Source: Janthinobacterium sp. FW305-129 (lineage in GTDB: Bacteria > Pseudomonadota > Gammaproteobacteria > Burkholderiales > Burkholderiaceae_D). Taken from it: DNA of 64,000 bases. The stretch's first letter is position 1. Each line of letters begins with the position of its first letter. The notes under the pieces are model-generated. The model did not search any database. It worked only from the letters and a program-made list of their open reading frames with translations, and was not told the origin of the DNA. Where the stretch lies: the NCBI RefSeq assembly GCF_020858115.1, contig NZ_JACYMM010000001.1:1-64000 (forward strand), given 5' to 3'. The position numbers and the translations under genes were made by a program. Below, one piece after another: positions 47,523-57,478 of this stretch.

Positions 47523-48167
47523 CTAGCCTACGATATCGGCCATGCCCCTATGCTGCCACTTCGCTGCCGCAAGCACCTTGCGCAATCTCTCGCTGGCTGG
47601 CAAATCCAGCAGCGTTTGCTGACTGATATGCACTTCGGCCCGCGTTTCGAACGATTTGCCTGCGAGCAGCTCTGCCGGCGACAGTTCGTTGAGTTCGTCG
47701 GCGCTGCTGACCCAGAAGGCATGGATGTCACTGCCGGGCTGGCCGGCGAAGATGGCCAGCACGGGCGCGATCAGTTCCGGCACGGGCTGGACAAATTGCC
47801 AAGCCGGAAACTCCTTGCCGATACTGCGTCCCTTGGGCGTCACGCAATAGAACCGCTGGCTTTCCACGGCGCGATACAGCGACGCTTGCGACAGTGCCAC
47901 CCATCCTTGCCCAATGACATCGGAAACCTTGAGTTTTGACACGGGAAGTTGCAGCGGTATCGATGGCGGGGCGGCGCGCAGCGAGGCGCGCGCCGCATCG
48001 AGCGCGCGTGTGGCCAGGTCGATCAGGCGCTCGCGCTCGGGACCTTGCGCCACTATGTCGAGTTGTGCGCTCACCAATTGCGAGAATTGCTCCACTACCC
48101 GCAGGTCGTTGTCGGTCCATTCCTGGCGCTCGGGCGCCAGGGTGTCGTGATGCAGATGCGCTGTCAT
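47523..48167 (-). CDS. Xre/MbcA/ParS-type antitoxin of the RES pair
   Basis: Antitoxin of 214 residues. The middle shows the LYRAVESQRFYCVTPKGRS and FPAWQFVQPVPELIAPVL segments and the C-terminus has ELNELSPAELLAGKSFE, all resembling the toxin-binding part of Xre/MbcA/ParS antitoxins. AGGAG lies six bases before the ATG at 48167. An in-frame extension to 48248 has no ribosome site. The first 90 residues are unlike a standard short Xre HTH, so this is a longer variant. DNA binding and autoregulation at the upstream region are expected. Confidence 0.8.
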   Translation of the reverse strand: MTAHLHHDTLAPERQEWTDNDLRVVEQFSQLVSAQLDIVAQGPERERLIDLATRALDAARASLRAAPPSIPLQLPVSKLKVSDVIGQGWVALSQASLYRAVESQRFYCVTPKGRSIGKEFPAWQFVQPVPELIAPVLAIFAGQPGSDIHAFWVSSADELNELSPAELLAGKSFETRAEVHISQQTLLDLPASERLRKVLAAAKWQHRGMADIVG

Positions 48168-48284
48168 GTTCGCTCCTCGGGTATATGCGCCAGGCGTATT
48201 ACACACAAGATTATCATGTTTCGCAACTTTATCAAGCGAGAAGTGCATGTTTCCTGCATCAGACAGCGAGATATACGCGGCCGA

Positions 48285-50159
48285 TCAGGGCAAGCTGTCC
48301 GGCAGCCGCAAAATCCGCCGTATCTCCAGGATCGCCTGCGGGCTTTCCTGCACGCTGTGCCAGGACGGAATGACTTTTTCCGACAGGGCGCCGTCGAGGT
48401 GGGCGCTGGCATACGGCACCACGCCATCGCTCGATTCTGCCAGGGGCAGCTCCGGCGTGTCGTTGCCCATGATGGAGTAGTAGCGCACTTTCGGGCTGAT
48501 GGGCAGGTCGGCCACCAGGCGCACGAACGGGTCCTTGTCGCTGAGGTTATCGATGCTGTTGGGGATGCGCAGCGGCTCGCTGCTGCCCGTGTCGAGCTGC
48601 GCCAGGCTGCCGGCCGCGTCGGACAGCTGCTCGAGCATGTTGATGGGCAAGGTGATCAGGTTGGCGATCCAGCGCGCCACCTTGTGGTTGGCGAACGAGG
48701 TGCCGCGGTGCGGCGCGGCGATGAAGATGGCGCGGTTCACCTGCGGCATGGCCGTGAAATTGAGGTAGGGCGCTAGTCCGGCGCGCACTTTTTCCGCCTT
48801 CTTGCCCTTCAAATTGTATTCTTCCGTGATTGCGTCGAGCAGGGTGTTGCTGGCGTCGGACACCATCAGGCGCGCCAGCACGCCGCCCATGCTGTGGCCG
48901 ATCAAGACCATCTCGTTCGCTGCCGTCGCCTTGCCAGCCGGGTCGAACTGCGCCAGGGTGGCGGCCAGCGCCTTGCGGATGGCGGCATTGTTGGCGGCCA
49001 GCGGCGCATTGCTCGGGTAGTACACCTGCCAGATCTGGTAGCGGCGGCGCAGCTGTTCGTCGCCCATCAGTTCATTCGCCACGTTGATCCACGCTTCCGG
49101 GCTGCTGGCCAGGCCGTGCAGCATGACGATGGTGCGCTTGTTCGGGTCGTACGGCTGCATCAGGTGCACCTGCGGGCGCGAAATGCCGTCGGCGCGGCCG
49201 AACAGGGTGCGCAGCGCCTGCACGCCGAAGCCGGAACGGGCCAGCCACAGGCCATAGCCGGCCGTGAAATTGGCCGCCACGGGCAGTTCCTGGCCCGCCA
49301 TGCGCGTCGATTCGCTGCGCGTCGGGTCGACCAGCATCACCAGCAGCTGCTGCGTGGCCAGTACTTCTTGCAGGCTGTTGCCGTCGAAGCGGATCAGCGC
49401 CGTGACGACGGGGAAGCGCGTCTCCTGGTAGGGCACGTACTCGCCTTGCGGCGCCTGGGGCTTGGGCATGACGGCCACCAGGTCGGCGCCGAAGCCGTCG
49501 CGCCGGTAGACATTGCGCAGGCCGGAAAACGACAGCGAGGTGGCCGGCAGCAGTTCTTCGGGCAGGGTGCCGTCTTCGGGCAGGCGCAGGGCCGACAGTT
49601 CGCTGTCGATGTGCCAGCCGGCGACGCGGATCACATGGCCGTCCGGCCGGTATTCGCCGCGGTGGCGGAACAGGTTGCCGACGGCCTTTTGCACGGCATA
49701 GTTATAGTAGTCGCGGATTTGCGTCTGGCGCTCCTCGAAGGCGCGCTGGCCCGGCGTGCGCGTCGTGTAGAACAGGTAGGCGTAGGCATAGCGGGCCGAT
49801 TCGAGCCAGGCGGCCAGGCGCTCGGCGCTGGGGTGGCCGCCCTGTTTTTCTTCCGCCAGCGCGCTTTCCAGCCATAATTCGGAGAGCGTCGCCAGGCGCT
49901 GCTCGTCGCTGAGCAGCTCGGAGCGGGCCAGGTCGGCACGGCAGCTGCCCGTATTGGCTTCGCAGGCGGCGATGTCGCTGCCGATGATGCGCAGCACCTC
50001 GCTGGCCGAGGCGCTGAGTTTGCCCGTGGTGAGGATGTCGCCGCGCCGTTGCTGCAGGTAGTCGGCCGGAGAAATGGCGCTGACGGTGACGGCGGCGCAG
50101 CCGCTCAGCAGCGCCGCCGCGCACAGGAGGGCGCATACGCGCAGACGCCGCATCAGCAT
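48285..50159 (-). CDS. Lipoprotein alpha/beta hydrolase (esterase/lipase-like)
   Basis: Protein of 624 residues. A lipoprotein signal (ALLCAAALLSGC, lipobox LSGC) anchors it to a membrane. The N-terminal 330 residues are helical and of unknown function. The alpha/beta hydrolase domain follows, starting IVMLHGLASSPEAW, with nucleophile GHSMGG, a catalytic Asp candidate in ESSDGVVPY and His in SWHSVQESPQ. It resembles the PGAP1/lipase class used on lipids or other esters. It lies 13 bp after the DUF481 gene in an operon. Confidence 0.88.
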   Translation of the reverse strand: MLMRRLRVCALLCAAALLSGCAAVTVSAISPADYLQQRRGDILTTGKLSASASEVLRIIGSDIAACEANTGSCRADLARSELLSDEQRLATLSELWLESALAEEKQGGHPSAERLAAWLESARYAYAYLFYTTRTPGQRAFEERQTQIRDYYNYAVQKAVGNLFRHRGEYRPDGHVIRVAGWHIDSELSALRLPEDGTLPEELLPATSLSFSGLRNVYRRDGFGADLVAVMPKPQAPQGEYVPYQETRFPVVTALIRFDGNSLQEVLATQQLLVMLVDPTRSESTRMAGQELPVAANFTAGYGLWLARSGFGVQALRTLFGRADGISRPQVHLMQPYDPNKRTIVMLHGLASSPEAWINVANELMGDEQLRRRYQIWQVYYPSNAPLAANNAAIRKALAATLAQFDPAGKATAANEMVLIGHSMGGVLARLMVSDASNTLLDAITEEYNLKGKKAEKVRAGLAPYLNFTAMPQVNRAIFIAAPHRGTSFANHKVARWIANLITLPINMLEQLSDAAGSLAQLDTGSSEPLRIPNSIDNLSDKDPFVRLVADLPISPKVRYYSIMGNDTPELPLAESSDGVVPYASAHLDGALSEKVIPSWHSVQESPQAILEIRRILRLPDSLP

Positions 50160-50172
50160 GGCCGGTCCGCGC

Positions 50173-50949
50173 CTAGAACGAGTAGACCAGGGTCAGCGAC
50201 GTTTGCGTATCCGTATTCTTCTTGTCGTCCGGTACGCGCGTGTCGTTGCGGGCGCTGAAGGCGGCCTTCATCTGCATGGTGCCGTTGATCTTCGTGCTGA
50301 GGGCCGTTTCGGCGATCGAGTGGGTGTTCGAGGTGCCCCGTTCCACGCTGACCGTCTGGGTGAACATGGCCGACTGGCTGATTTTCCACTTCATGGCGGC
50401 CGCGCCGCGCACCGTCAGGCCGTGTTCCGATTCGCCCGCGTCGTTGGTGCCGCTGAAATAGCCAGGACCGACTTCCACGTCGACGCTCTTGTCGCTCGAC
50501 TGGTACCAGCGCGAGCCATGACCGACGGCCAGGGTCGAGTACTTGGTGTAGGCGCCGAACTTGTCATTCACGTGCGAGGCCAGCACGAACAGTTTTTCAT
50601 GGTCGGCCATCAGCTTGTAGGCGGCCTTGGCGGAGGCGGAAAAGCGTTCGGCCGAGCGCTCGCGCACCTTCTTGCCGTCGTCGTCGGTAGTTTCGTCTTC
50701 CTTGAAGTAGCCGCTGAAGATGTACTGGTTGCTCCAGTCGTCGAGTTCCTGGCGCGCGTCGATCTTGCCCGTGACGGAGGTGCCGACCGTATTGCCCGAG
50801 GTGGTGATGGCGCCCAGTTCGGCGGAAGTGCTCCAGCTGCCGATGGGGATTTCATCGAACAGCATGCTTTGCTTGGTGTCCGCGGCGGCGGCGGCGCCGC
50901 AGGTGATGGCCATGGCCAGCGCCAGTGCGAGAGAGTGGGTCGATTTCAT
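50173..50949 (-). CDS. DUF481 outer-membrane protein (YdiY-like)
   Basis: Protein of 258 residues with a Sec signal peptide (LALALAMAITCGAAAAA). The mature part shows beta-strand repeats ending in TQTSLTLVYSF, with a C-terminal Phe as in outer-membrane barrels. The pattern (SAELGAITTSGNTVG, then a SERFSASAKAAYKL segment) matches DUF481/YdiY, often called salt-stress-induced. The ATG at 50949 gives a proper signal peptide; the longer in-frame start does not. Confidence 0.88.
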   Translation of the reverse strand: MKSTHSLALALAMAITCGAAAAADTKQSMLFDEIPIGSWSTSAELGAITTSGNTVGTSVTGKIDARQELDDWSNQYIFSGYFKEDETTDDDGKKVRERSAERFSASAKAAYKLMADHEKLFVLASHVNDKFGAYTKYSTLAVGHGSRWYQSSDKSVDVEVGPGYFSGTNDAGESEHGLTVRGAAAMKWKISQSAMFTQTVSVERGTSNTHSIAETALSTKINGTMQMKAAFSARNDTRVPDDKKNTDTQTSLTLVYSF

Positions 50950-51239
50950 GGCTATATTTGTCTGTGGCGCGCGCCGGGCGTGCCTGATGTTCGTTAATGG
51001 CAGGGGTGGCGATGCAGGCCGCGGCAAGCCGGGCGGCGCCGATAAAACATGCGCGCGCGGGCGCGGCCAAACATTGTCGAGGCTGTATTGTACCCGACCC
51101 CGTCAACGTTCGCCGCACGCCCCGGCGCGCACGAATGCTGCTCTCTTGATTGCCCGATCCTGCACGCCGGGGCTGGCAAGTGGCGCGCGCCTGGCGTATG
51201 CTGCGCGTATTTGCTGCCTGATCTTACAAGGAATCCCCC

Positions 51240-51926
51240 GTGCGCTGCCTGGTCATCGAAGACGAAGCCGAAACTTCCCGTTACATTTGTGCCGGCCTGC
51301 GCGAAGCGGGCCACGACGTCACCTCTTGCGACAATGGCATCGACGGCATGCGCCTGGCCTGCGGCGAGGACTGGGATGCGCTGGTGCTCGACCGCCTGCT
51401 GCCCGGCGAGATCGACGGCCTGGCCATCGTCGCGCGCCTGCGCGGCATGGGCCGCAACACGCCCGTGCTGGTGCTGTCGGCCCTGTCCAGCGTCGACGAG
51501 CGCGTGCGCGGCTTGCGCAGCGGCGGCGACGATTATCTGTCGAAACCGTTCGCCATCGCCGAACTGCTGGCGCGCATCGAGGCGCTGCTGCGCCGCGCCG
51601 CGCCCGTGCCCGAATCGACGCAGCTGCAGGTGGCCGACCTGGTGCTCGACATGCGCACCATGCGCGTGACGCGCGCCAGCCGGCAAATCGCCTTGCAGCC
51701 GCGCGAATTTCGCCTGCTGGAATACCTGATGCGCCACCAGGGGCAGTCCGTCACGCGCGCCATGCTGCTCGAAGCCGTGTGGGACTACCATTTCGACCCG
51801 CAGACCAACGTCATCGACGTGCAGGTGAGCCGCTTGCGCACCAAGGTGGACAAGGAATTTTCGCCGCCGCTGATCCACACGGTGCGCGGCGTCGGCTACA
51901 CCCTGGGCGTGCTCGACAGTGCGTAA
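51240..51926 (+). CDS. OmpR-family response regulator
   Basis: Two-component regulator of 228 residues. The receiver has acidic residues in VIEDEAE, phospho-acceptor in ALVLDRLLPGE and KPFAIAE; the C-terminal winged helix shows LQPREFRLLEYLMRHQGQSV and VIDVQVSRLRTKVD. The GTG start has AAGGA seven bases upstream. It overlaps the sensor kinase by 8 bp. The target is unknown; CopR/QseB-like regulators are similar. Confidence 0.94.
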   Translation: MRCLVIEDEAETSRYICAGLREAGHDVTSCDNGIDGMRLACGEDWDALVLDRLLPGEIDGLAIVARLRGMGRNTPVLVLSALSSVDERVRGLRSGGDDYLSKPFAIAELLARIEALLRRAAPVPESTQLQVADLVLDMRTMRVTRASRQIALQPREFRLLEYLMRHQGQSVTRAMLLEAVWDYHFDPQTNVIDVQVSRLRTKVDKEFSPPLIHTVRGVGYTLGVLDSA

Positions 51927-53271
51927 GCTGCACCGCTCGATCGCGGCCCGGCTGGCGCTCGGCTATGGCGTGCTGGTGGTCGTGTCGATCAGCATCGTCT
52001 GCGCCGTGTTCTATTTCGGCACCATCGGCGTGCTCGATCGCAGCGTGGACCGCAAGCTTACCCTGCTCTCGGAGCGCCTCGCCGCGCTGTACGAACAGGG
52101 CGGCAGCAGCCGCACGACGGCGGAAATCGCCCATCTGCTGACGGACCGCACCGACAGCGACACGGAGATCTTCTTGCTGGTCGATGCCGATGGCCGCCGC
52201 GTGGCGGGCAACCTGTCGTCCTGGCCCGACCTGGGCAGCCCCGTGGGCCACCTGCTGCACCGCGACGTCACGCGCGAAGGCCGCAGGGTGCCCGCGCGCA
52301 TGCTGATCCGCGACCTGGCGGGCGGCGCGCGCCTGTTCGTCGGGCGCGACATGGAAGAGGGCAAGTCGATCCGCACCCTGGTGCTGCGCTCGCTGGCCTA
52401 TGGCGGCGGGGTGGCCATCCTGCTGGTGGTGGCGGGCGCCTGGCTGTTCCGCCGCCAGCTCGAGGCGCGCATCGGGCAGATCCGCCGCACGGCGGGGGAA
52501 ATCGAGGCGGGCGACCTGAGCCGGCGCATTCCCGTCTCCAGCGAGGATGAATTCGGCTTGCTGAGCCGCGACATCAACCGCATGCTCGACCGCATCGAAC
52601 ACCTGATGGAAGGCGTGCGCCACGTGTCGAACGCCATCGCGCACGACTTGCGCACACCGCTGGGGCGCATCCGCAACAAGCTCGATGGCGCCTTGCGCCA
52701 GCAGCAGAGCGTGGCCGGCTACGAGAGCGCGGCGCAGGCGGCCATCGACGACATCGACGACCTGACGCGCGTGTTCGACAAGCTGCTGCAGATCGCGGCG
52801 GCCGAATCGGGCATGCGTCCCGAGAATTTCGACGACATTGACCTGCATCAGATCGGCGCCGACATCGTGGAAATGTATGAAGCGACGGCCGACGAGCAGG
52901 GCGTGCTGCTGGTGCAGATGTATGGCGACAGCGTGCCGGCGCGCGGCGACCGCAACCTGCTGGGCAGCGCCCTGGCCAGCCTGGTCGACAACGCCATCAA
53001 GTACGCGGGGCAGGGCGCCACGGTGGAAGTGTCGGCCGGCAGCGATGAGCAGGGCAGCTGGCTGGCCGTGCGCGACAACGGCCCCGGCGTGCCTGCCGGG
53101 GAATTGCCGAAGCTGACGCAGCGCTTCTACCGCCTCGACAAGAGCCGCCATTTGCCCGGCAATGGCCTTGGCCTGTCCATCGTGGCCGCCATCGCGGCCC
53201 TGCACGGCGGCAGCCTGGAGATCGAGGATGCGGCGCCGGGCCTGCGCCTGCGTTTGCGGCTGCCGCGCTAG
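51919..53271 (+). CDS. Sensor histidine kinase
   Basis: Membrane kinase of 450 residues, partner of the preceding regulator. Helix 1 lies at residues 14-36 and helix 2 near 158-176 (GGVAILLVVAGAWLF), flanking a periplasmic sensor domain of about 120 residues. HAMP follows, then HisKA with His in NAIAHDLRTPLGRIR, and HATPase with DNAIKYAG, DNGPGVP and GNGLGLSIVAAI. The sensed signal is not known. Confidence 0.94.
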   Translation: MRKLHRSIAARLALGYGVLVVVSISIVCAVFYFGTIGVLDRSVDRKLTLLSERLAALYEQGGSSRTTAEIAHLLTDRTDSDTEIFLLVDADGRRVAGNLSSWPDLGSPVGHLLHRDVTREGRRVPARMLIRDLAGGARLFVGRDMEEGKSIRTLVLRSLAYGGGVAILLVVAGAWLFRRQLEARIGQIRRTAGEIEAGDLSRRIPVSSEDEFGLLSRDINRMLDRIEHLMEGVRHVSNAIAHDLRTPLGRIRNKLDGALRQQQSVAGYESAAQAAIDDIDDLTRVFDKLLQIAAAESGMRPENFDDIDLHQIGADIVEMYEATADEQGVLLVQMYGDSVPARGDRNLLGSALASLVDNAIKYAGQGATVEVSAGSDEQGSWLAVRDNGPGVPAGELPKLTQRFYRLDKSRHLPGNGLGLSIVAAIAALHGGSLEIEDAAPGLRLRLRLPR

Positions 53272-53436
53272 TGTAGCCAGACGGCACATTACCAACTTGT
53301 AACCCCCTTCGTTTTCGCCTCCCCCTATCATCCCCTCTACCCGGCGTAGAGCGGCTGCGTGCGCGCGGCCGCCTGTTCCGGGCTGCCCGCGGCCTGCCGC
53401 GGTTTGTCTGTTCCGATCCGTCGCAGAGCCGTTTTC

Positions 53437-54339
53437 ATGCCTACTTTTACCGCCACCGGCGACAACGCCGCGCCGCAACAGGCAGCACCGCGCCAGCATG
53501 GCCACCGCCTCAAGGCCGCGCTAGGCGCGCTGGTCTTCCCGCTGCAGCGCGCGCGCTGGCAAGCCTACATCGCCGGCACGCCGGGACTGGCGGCGCTGGC
53601 GCAAGCCCATCCCAGCCTGCTGTACAAGATTTACCGGCCCTACGCCAGCCGCCAGCTCGGTTGCGCGGCGCGCGTGGAGCTGCTGCGCGGGCATTACCGC
53701 TTCCTGTGGCAGGCGGGCGCCCGGCCGCTGGTGGAATACGCGGCGCGCCGCGCGCTGGTGCTGGCCGCCATCGAGGGCAAGGATGGCGCCACCTACCGCC
53801 TGCAGCTGACGGCCATCCACGACAGCCACCGCGAAGGGGAGCTGTGCCTGCGCCTGACGCGCGACGGCGTCTCGCTGTACCTGGCCAGTTTCCTGTTCCG
53901 GCCGCAGGCGGGAGGCGCCGCCATCCAGCTGGGCGCCTTGCAGGGCTTGCGCTCGCCCGCCGGCGCGCAGGCGGTGAAGGAAGCCACGCGGGCGCTGCAC
54001 GGCTGCCGGCCGAAGAACCTGATGGTGGCCGCCTTGCGCGACCTGGGCGACTTTTTCGGCTGCGGCCACCTGGACCTGGTCAGCAACGCCAACCGCATCG
54101 CGCTGAACTGGCGCCGGCGCCGCCACATCTCCTGCGATTACGACCTGGCGTGGCGCGAACTGCATGCGCTGCCCACCGGCGACGGCAATTTCCGCCTGCC
54201 GTGCGGCCCTTGCCGCATGCCCGACCTGGAGCTGGTGCCGTCGAAAAAGCGGGCGGACGCGCGCCGCCGCGGCGCCATGCTGGTGCAGCTGGCGGCGGAC
54301 ATGCGCTGGCAAGTGGCGGCCCTGCTGCACGCGAAATGA
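53437..54339 (+). CDS. VirK/YbjX-family protein (DUF535)
   Basis: Protein of 300 residues of the VirK/YbjX family, linked in enterobacteria to virulence and resistance to antimicrobial peptides. Family features seen: IYRPYASRQLGCAARVELL near residue 70, LYLASFLFRPQAGG, and LQGLRSPAGAQAVKEATRAL to HGCRPKNLMVAALRDLG. It has a long basic C-terminus. The ATG at 53437 precedes a normal N-terminus. It lies 166 bp after the two-component pair, so it may be regulated by it. Confidence 0.8.
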   Translation: MPTFTATGDNAAPQQAAPRQHGHRLKAALGALVFPLQRARWQAYIAGTPGLAALAQAHPSLLYKIYRPYASRQLGCAARVELLRGHYRFLWQAGARPLVEYAARRALVLAAIEGKDGATYRLQLTAIHDSHREGELCLRLTRDGVSLYLASFLFRPQAGGAAIQLGALQGLRSPAGAQAVKEATRALHGCRPKNLMVAALRDLGDFFGCGHLDLVSNANRIALNWRRRRHISCDYDLAWRELHALPTGDGNFRLPCGPCRMPDLELVPSKKRADARRRGAMLVQLAADMRWQVAALLHAK

Positions 54340-54451
54340 AGGCGCAGGGCGGCATTTTTTGACCTGCGCGGCTTTTTTGCCGGCCAGCCCGGCGCAAGCG
54401 GCGCGATCGGCGTATACTTATCGGCGTTGTTAACCTGAAGCCAGTCACCCC

Positions 54452-55426
54452 ATGCCAGCACACTACCCAACTTCGCGCATGCGCCGCCTGCGCGCGACCC
54501 CGCAACTGCGCGAGCTGTTCCGCGAAACCGAGATCATTCCGCGCGACCTGGTCCTGCCGATCTTCGTCGACGAAGGCAGCAGCGATTTCATCGACATCAA
54601 GTCCATGCCCGGCGTGCGCCGCATTCCCGAAGCGAAGCTGGCGCAGGAAATCGAGCGCTACGCGCGCGCCGGTTTGCGCTCCGTCATGACCTTCGGCATT
54701 TCGCACCACAAGGACAGCCACGGCACGGACACCCTGAACCCGGACGGCCTGGTGGCCCGCATGTCGCGCATCATCAAGGACGCCGTGCCGGAAATGGTGG
54801 TCATGTCCGACACCTGCTTCTGCGAATACACGGACCACGGCCATTGCGGCATCCTGCATGGCGACACGGTCGACAATGACAGCACGGTGCTCAACCTGGG
54901 CAAGCAGGCCGTCATCGCGGCCCAGGCGGGCGCCGACATCATCGCGCCATCGGCCGCCATGGATGGCCAGGTGGCGGCCATCCGCAGCGCGTTAGATGCG
55001 GCCGGCTTCCACGACACGCCCGTGATGGCGTATTCGACCAAGTTCGCCTCCGGCCTGTACGGTCCGTTCCGCGACGCGGCCGGCAGCACCCTGAAGGGCG
55101 ACCGCAAGACCTACCAGATGGACCCGATGAACCGCCGCGAAGCGGTGCGCGAATCCTTGATCGACGAAGCCGAAGGCGCCGATGCGCTGATGGTCAAGCC
55201 GGCCGGCGCCTACCTCGACATCATCCGCGACCTGCGCGAAGTGACGCGTTTGCCGATCGGCGCCTACCAGGTCAGCGGCGAATACGCGATGATCAAGTTC
55301 GCCGCGCAAGCCGGCGCCATCGACGAGCGCCGCGTGGTGCAGGAAACCCTGGGCGCCATCAAGCGCGCGGGCGCGGACATGATCTTTACGTATTTCGCGA
55401 TGGATGTGCTGAATAATCCGTATTGA
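54452..55426 (+). CDS. hemB: Delta-aminolevulinic acid dehydratase (porphobilinogen synthase)
   Basis: Second step of haem synthesis, joining two aminolevulinates into porphobilinogen; 324 residues. The active-site zinc motif is seen as [15 protein letters not shown], with three Cys, so this is the zinc-dependent type, unlike the Mg-type of Pseudomonas. Schiff-base lysines lie in [16 protein letters not shown] and [12 protein letters not shown]. It starts [20 protein letters not shown] as typical. It is monocistronic in appearance. Confidence 0.97.
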   Translation: MPAHYPTSRMRRLRATPQLRELFRETEIIPRDLVLPIFVDEGSSDFIDIKSMPGVRRIPEAKLAQEIERYARAGLRSVMTFGISHHKDSHGTDTLNPDGLVARMSRIIKDAVPEMVVMSDTCFCEYTDHGHCGILHGDTVDNDSTVLNLGKQAVIAAQAGADIIAPSAAMDGQVAAIRSALDAAGFHDTPVMAYSTKFASGLYGPFRDAAGSTLKGDRKTYQMDPMNRREAVRESLIDEAEGADALMVKPAGAYLDIIRDLREVTRLPIGAYQVSGEYAMIKFAAQAGAIDERRVVQETLGAIKRAGADMIFTYFAMDVLNNPY

Positions 55427-55479
55427 GCCTTGTCTCTGGCGCGCAGCTAGCGTCCTTTTTTACCCCAAAGGCAAAGTCT

Positions 55480-55506
55480 GGGGTCGGACCCTCAGGGTCC
55501 GACCCC
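55480..55506. repeat. Palindrome GGGGTCGGACCC / GGGTCCGACCCC
   Basis: A perfect 12-bp stem (55480-55491 and 55495-55506) with a 3-base TCA loop, 34 bp before the MBL-fold gene and 54 bp after hemB. It has the same arm length and core as the terminator at 14806-14832 (GGGGTCAGACCC arm) but lacks a following T tract. It may be a dispersed palindromic repeat. Confidence 0.65.
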
Positions 55507-55540
55507 GGCATTTCCGCCGTTGGGTTCTTTCCGATTTCCC

Positions 55541-56884
55541 ATGCCCCTGAAAATCTCCCGCATCCTGCACGCCGGCTATGTCTTCGAATGCGAAGGCACG
55601 GCCATCGCCTTCGACCCCATCGTCGAAAATCCGTTCAGCCGCAACTGCCACGCGTTTCCGTCCGTGCGCTTCGACCTCGACGCCGTGCGCCGGCTGCGCT
55701 GGGATGCTGTCTTCATTTCGCACTTCCACGACGACCACTGCTCGCTCGACAGCCTCGATGCGCTGGACCGCGCCACGCCCATTTATCTGTATTGCGTCTT
55801 CGACGAACTGTTCGCGATGCTCCGCGCGCTGGGGTTTGTCCACGTGCAGCGCCTGCAGGTGGACGTGCCCGTGCGGGTGGCCAGCATCGAGGTGATCCCG
55901 CGCCGGGCGCTCGATGACGATGTCGATTCGCTGTTCCAGGTGCGCGCCGCCGGCCTGAATGTGCTCAACGTCGTCGACTCCTGGATCGGCCCCGAAACAT
56001 TGGAACAGCTGGCCGCGTTCGCGCCCTGGGACATGGTCTTGTGGCCGTTCCAGACCATGCGCGAGATCGCCGTCATCGCGCCGTCGCAGGCGCAGCCTGG
56101 CCCGGTCGAGCTGCCCGACGACTGGGTGCCGCAGCTGCGCGCGCTGGCGCCCCGTTACCTGGTGCCCAGTTCCTGCCAGTTCGTGCAGGAAGACTGGTCC
56201 TGGTACAACCACGCGATGTTCCCGATCACTTACCGCCGCTTTGCCGATGAAATGGGCGCCGCGCTGCCCGATGCGCACATCTTCCGCCTCGACCCGTCGA
56301 CGTCCGTGCTGCTCGATGCGCACGGGGTGAGCGGCGCCGAACCCTTGCCCTGGGTGCTCCCCGTGGGGCCGCAGGACGTGGATTTCGACTACCGCCCCGA
56401 CGCGCTTGCGCCCGCCACGGCGGACATCGCCCGCCGTTTCGCGCCCTTGAGCGCCGCCGACACGGCGCTGGTGCTCGATTTCTGCCGCAATGGTTTGCTT
56501 GAGCGCTACCGCGACATGGAACTGCCCGACGACAGCTACTTCCAGCAACCGCGCCTGTGGCGATTGTCGCTGTACGGCCATGACGGTGCGGCCACCATCC
56601 TGCATTACCGCACGCATGGCGACCTGATCGACCTGGTGCCCGCCACCGGCGAAGCGCCCGGCTGGACCACCGAAGTGCCGCTGGTGAAATGCCACGCGGC
56701 GCTGGTGTTGGGCGAATCGCTGACGTCGATGTACATGCGTATCAATGATGGTCCTTTCGATGCGGCCGCGCGGGCCGCACTGGAAGAGGCCGATATCGTC
56801 GACGACCCCTTGATCCGCTGCCTGTTCAACGACGCCATCGGCGCCTACCAGGCGGCGCAACTGAAGCGCTTGCTGGCCCGCTGA
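55541..56884 (+). CDS. MBL-fold metallo-hydrolase
   Basis: Protein of 447 residues. The metallo-beta-lactamase metal motif is ISHFHDDHCSLDS (residues about 59-71), with the N-terminal ILHAGYVFECEGTAIAFDPI strand. The C-terminal half is longer than a simple MBL core and contains DWSWYNHAMFPITYRRF and a final 100 residues resembling a SCP2-like or substrate domain. The substrate is unknown. The ATG at 55541 is preferred over the TTG at 55520. Confidence 0.85.
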   Translation: MPLKISRILHAGYVFECEGTAIAFDPIVENPFSRNCHAFPSVRFDLDAVRRLRWDAVFISHFHDDHCSLDSLDALDRATPIYLYCVFDELFAMLRALGFVHVQRLQVDVPVRVASIEVIPRRALDDDVDSLFQVRAAGLNVLNVVDSWIGPETLEQLAAFAPWDMVLWPFQTMREIAVIAPSQAQPGPVELPDDWVPQLRALAPRYLVPSSCQFVQEDWSWYNHAMFPITYRRFADEMGAALPDAHIFRLDPSTSVLLDAHGVSGAEPLPWVLPVGPQDVDFDYRPDALAPATADIARRFAPLSAADTALVLDFCRNGLLERYRDMELPDDSYFQQPRLWRLSLYGHDGAATILHYRTHGDLIDLVPATGEAPGWTTEVPLVKCHAALVLGESLTSMYMRINDGPFDAAARAALEEADIVDDPLIRCLFNDAIGAYQAAQLKRLLAR

Positions 56885-56950
56885 AGAAAACGCCGCGACA
56901 GGGTAAGATGGACGATACATACCAGTATCTCAGCTCAAGGAATGATCAAC

Positions 56951-57460
56951 ATGACACAAAACAACGAAACCGCGATCCTGGCCGGCGGCTGCTTCTGGGG
57001 CGTGCAAGACTTGCTGCGCCGCTATCCTGGCGTGATCGCCACGCGCGTGGGCTACAGCGGCGGCGACGTCGCCAACGCCACCTACCGCAACCACGGCACG
57101 CATGCGGAAGCGATCGAGATCATTTTCGACCCGACCGCCATCAGCTACCGCAAGATCCTGGAATTCTTCTTCCAGATCCACGACCCCAGCACGGAAGACC
57201 GCCAGGGCAACGACCGCGGCACCAGCTACCGTTCGGCCATCTTCTACACGAGTGAAGAACAGCGGCTGGTGGCAGAAGAGACCATCCGCGACGTCGACGC
57301 GTCCGGCCTGTGGCCCGGCAAGGTGGTGACGCAAGTGGCGCCGGCCGGCCCGTTCTGGGAAGCGGAACCAGAGCACCAGGATTATCTGCAGCGCTTGCCG
57401 CACGGCTACACCTGCCATTACATCCGGCCGGACTGGGTCTTGCCGCAGCGTCAACAATAA
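56951..57460 (+). CDS. msrA: Peptide methionine-S-sulfoxide reductase
   Basis: Repairs oxidised methionine in proteins; 169 residues. Catalytic Cys14 lies in [32 protein letters not shown] and [14 protein letters not shown] are family segments. AAGGA lies nine bases before ATG 56951, while ATG 56942 directly abuts it, so the later start is favoured. It has no msrB fusion. Confidence 0.96.
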   Translation: MTQNNETAILAGGCFWGVQDLLRRYPGVIATRVGYSGGDVANATYRNHGTHAEAIEIIFDPTAISYRKILEFFFQIHDPSTEDRQGNDRGTSYRSAIFYTSEEQRLVAEETIRDVDASGLWPGKVVTQVAPAGPFWEAEPEHQDYLQRLPHGYTCHYIRPDWVLPQRQQ

Positions 57461-57478
57461 GCGCCGGGGGAGACGGCC

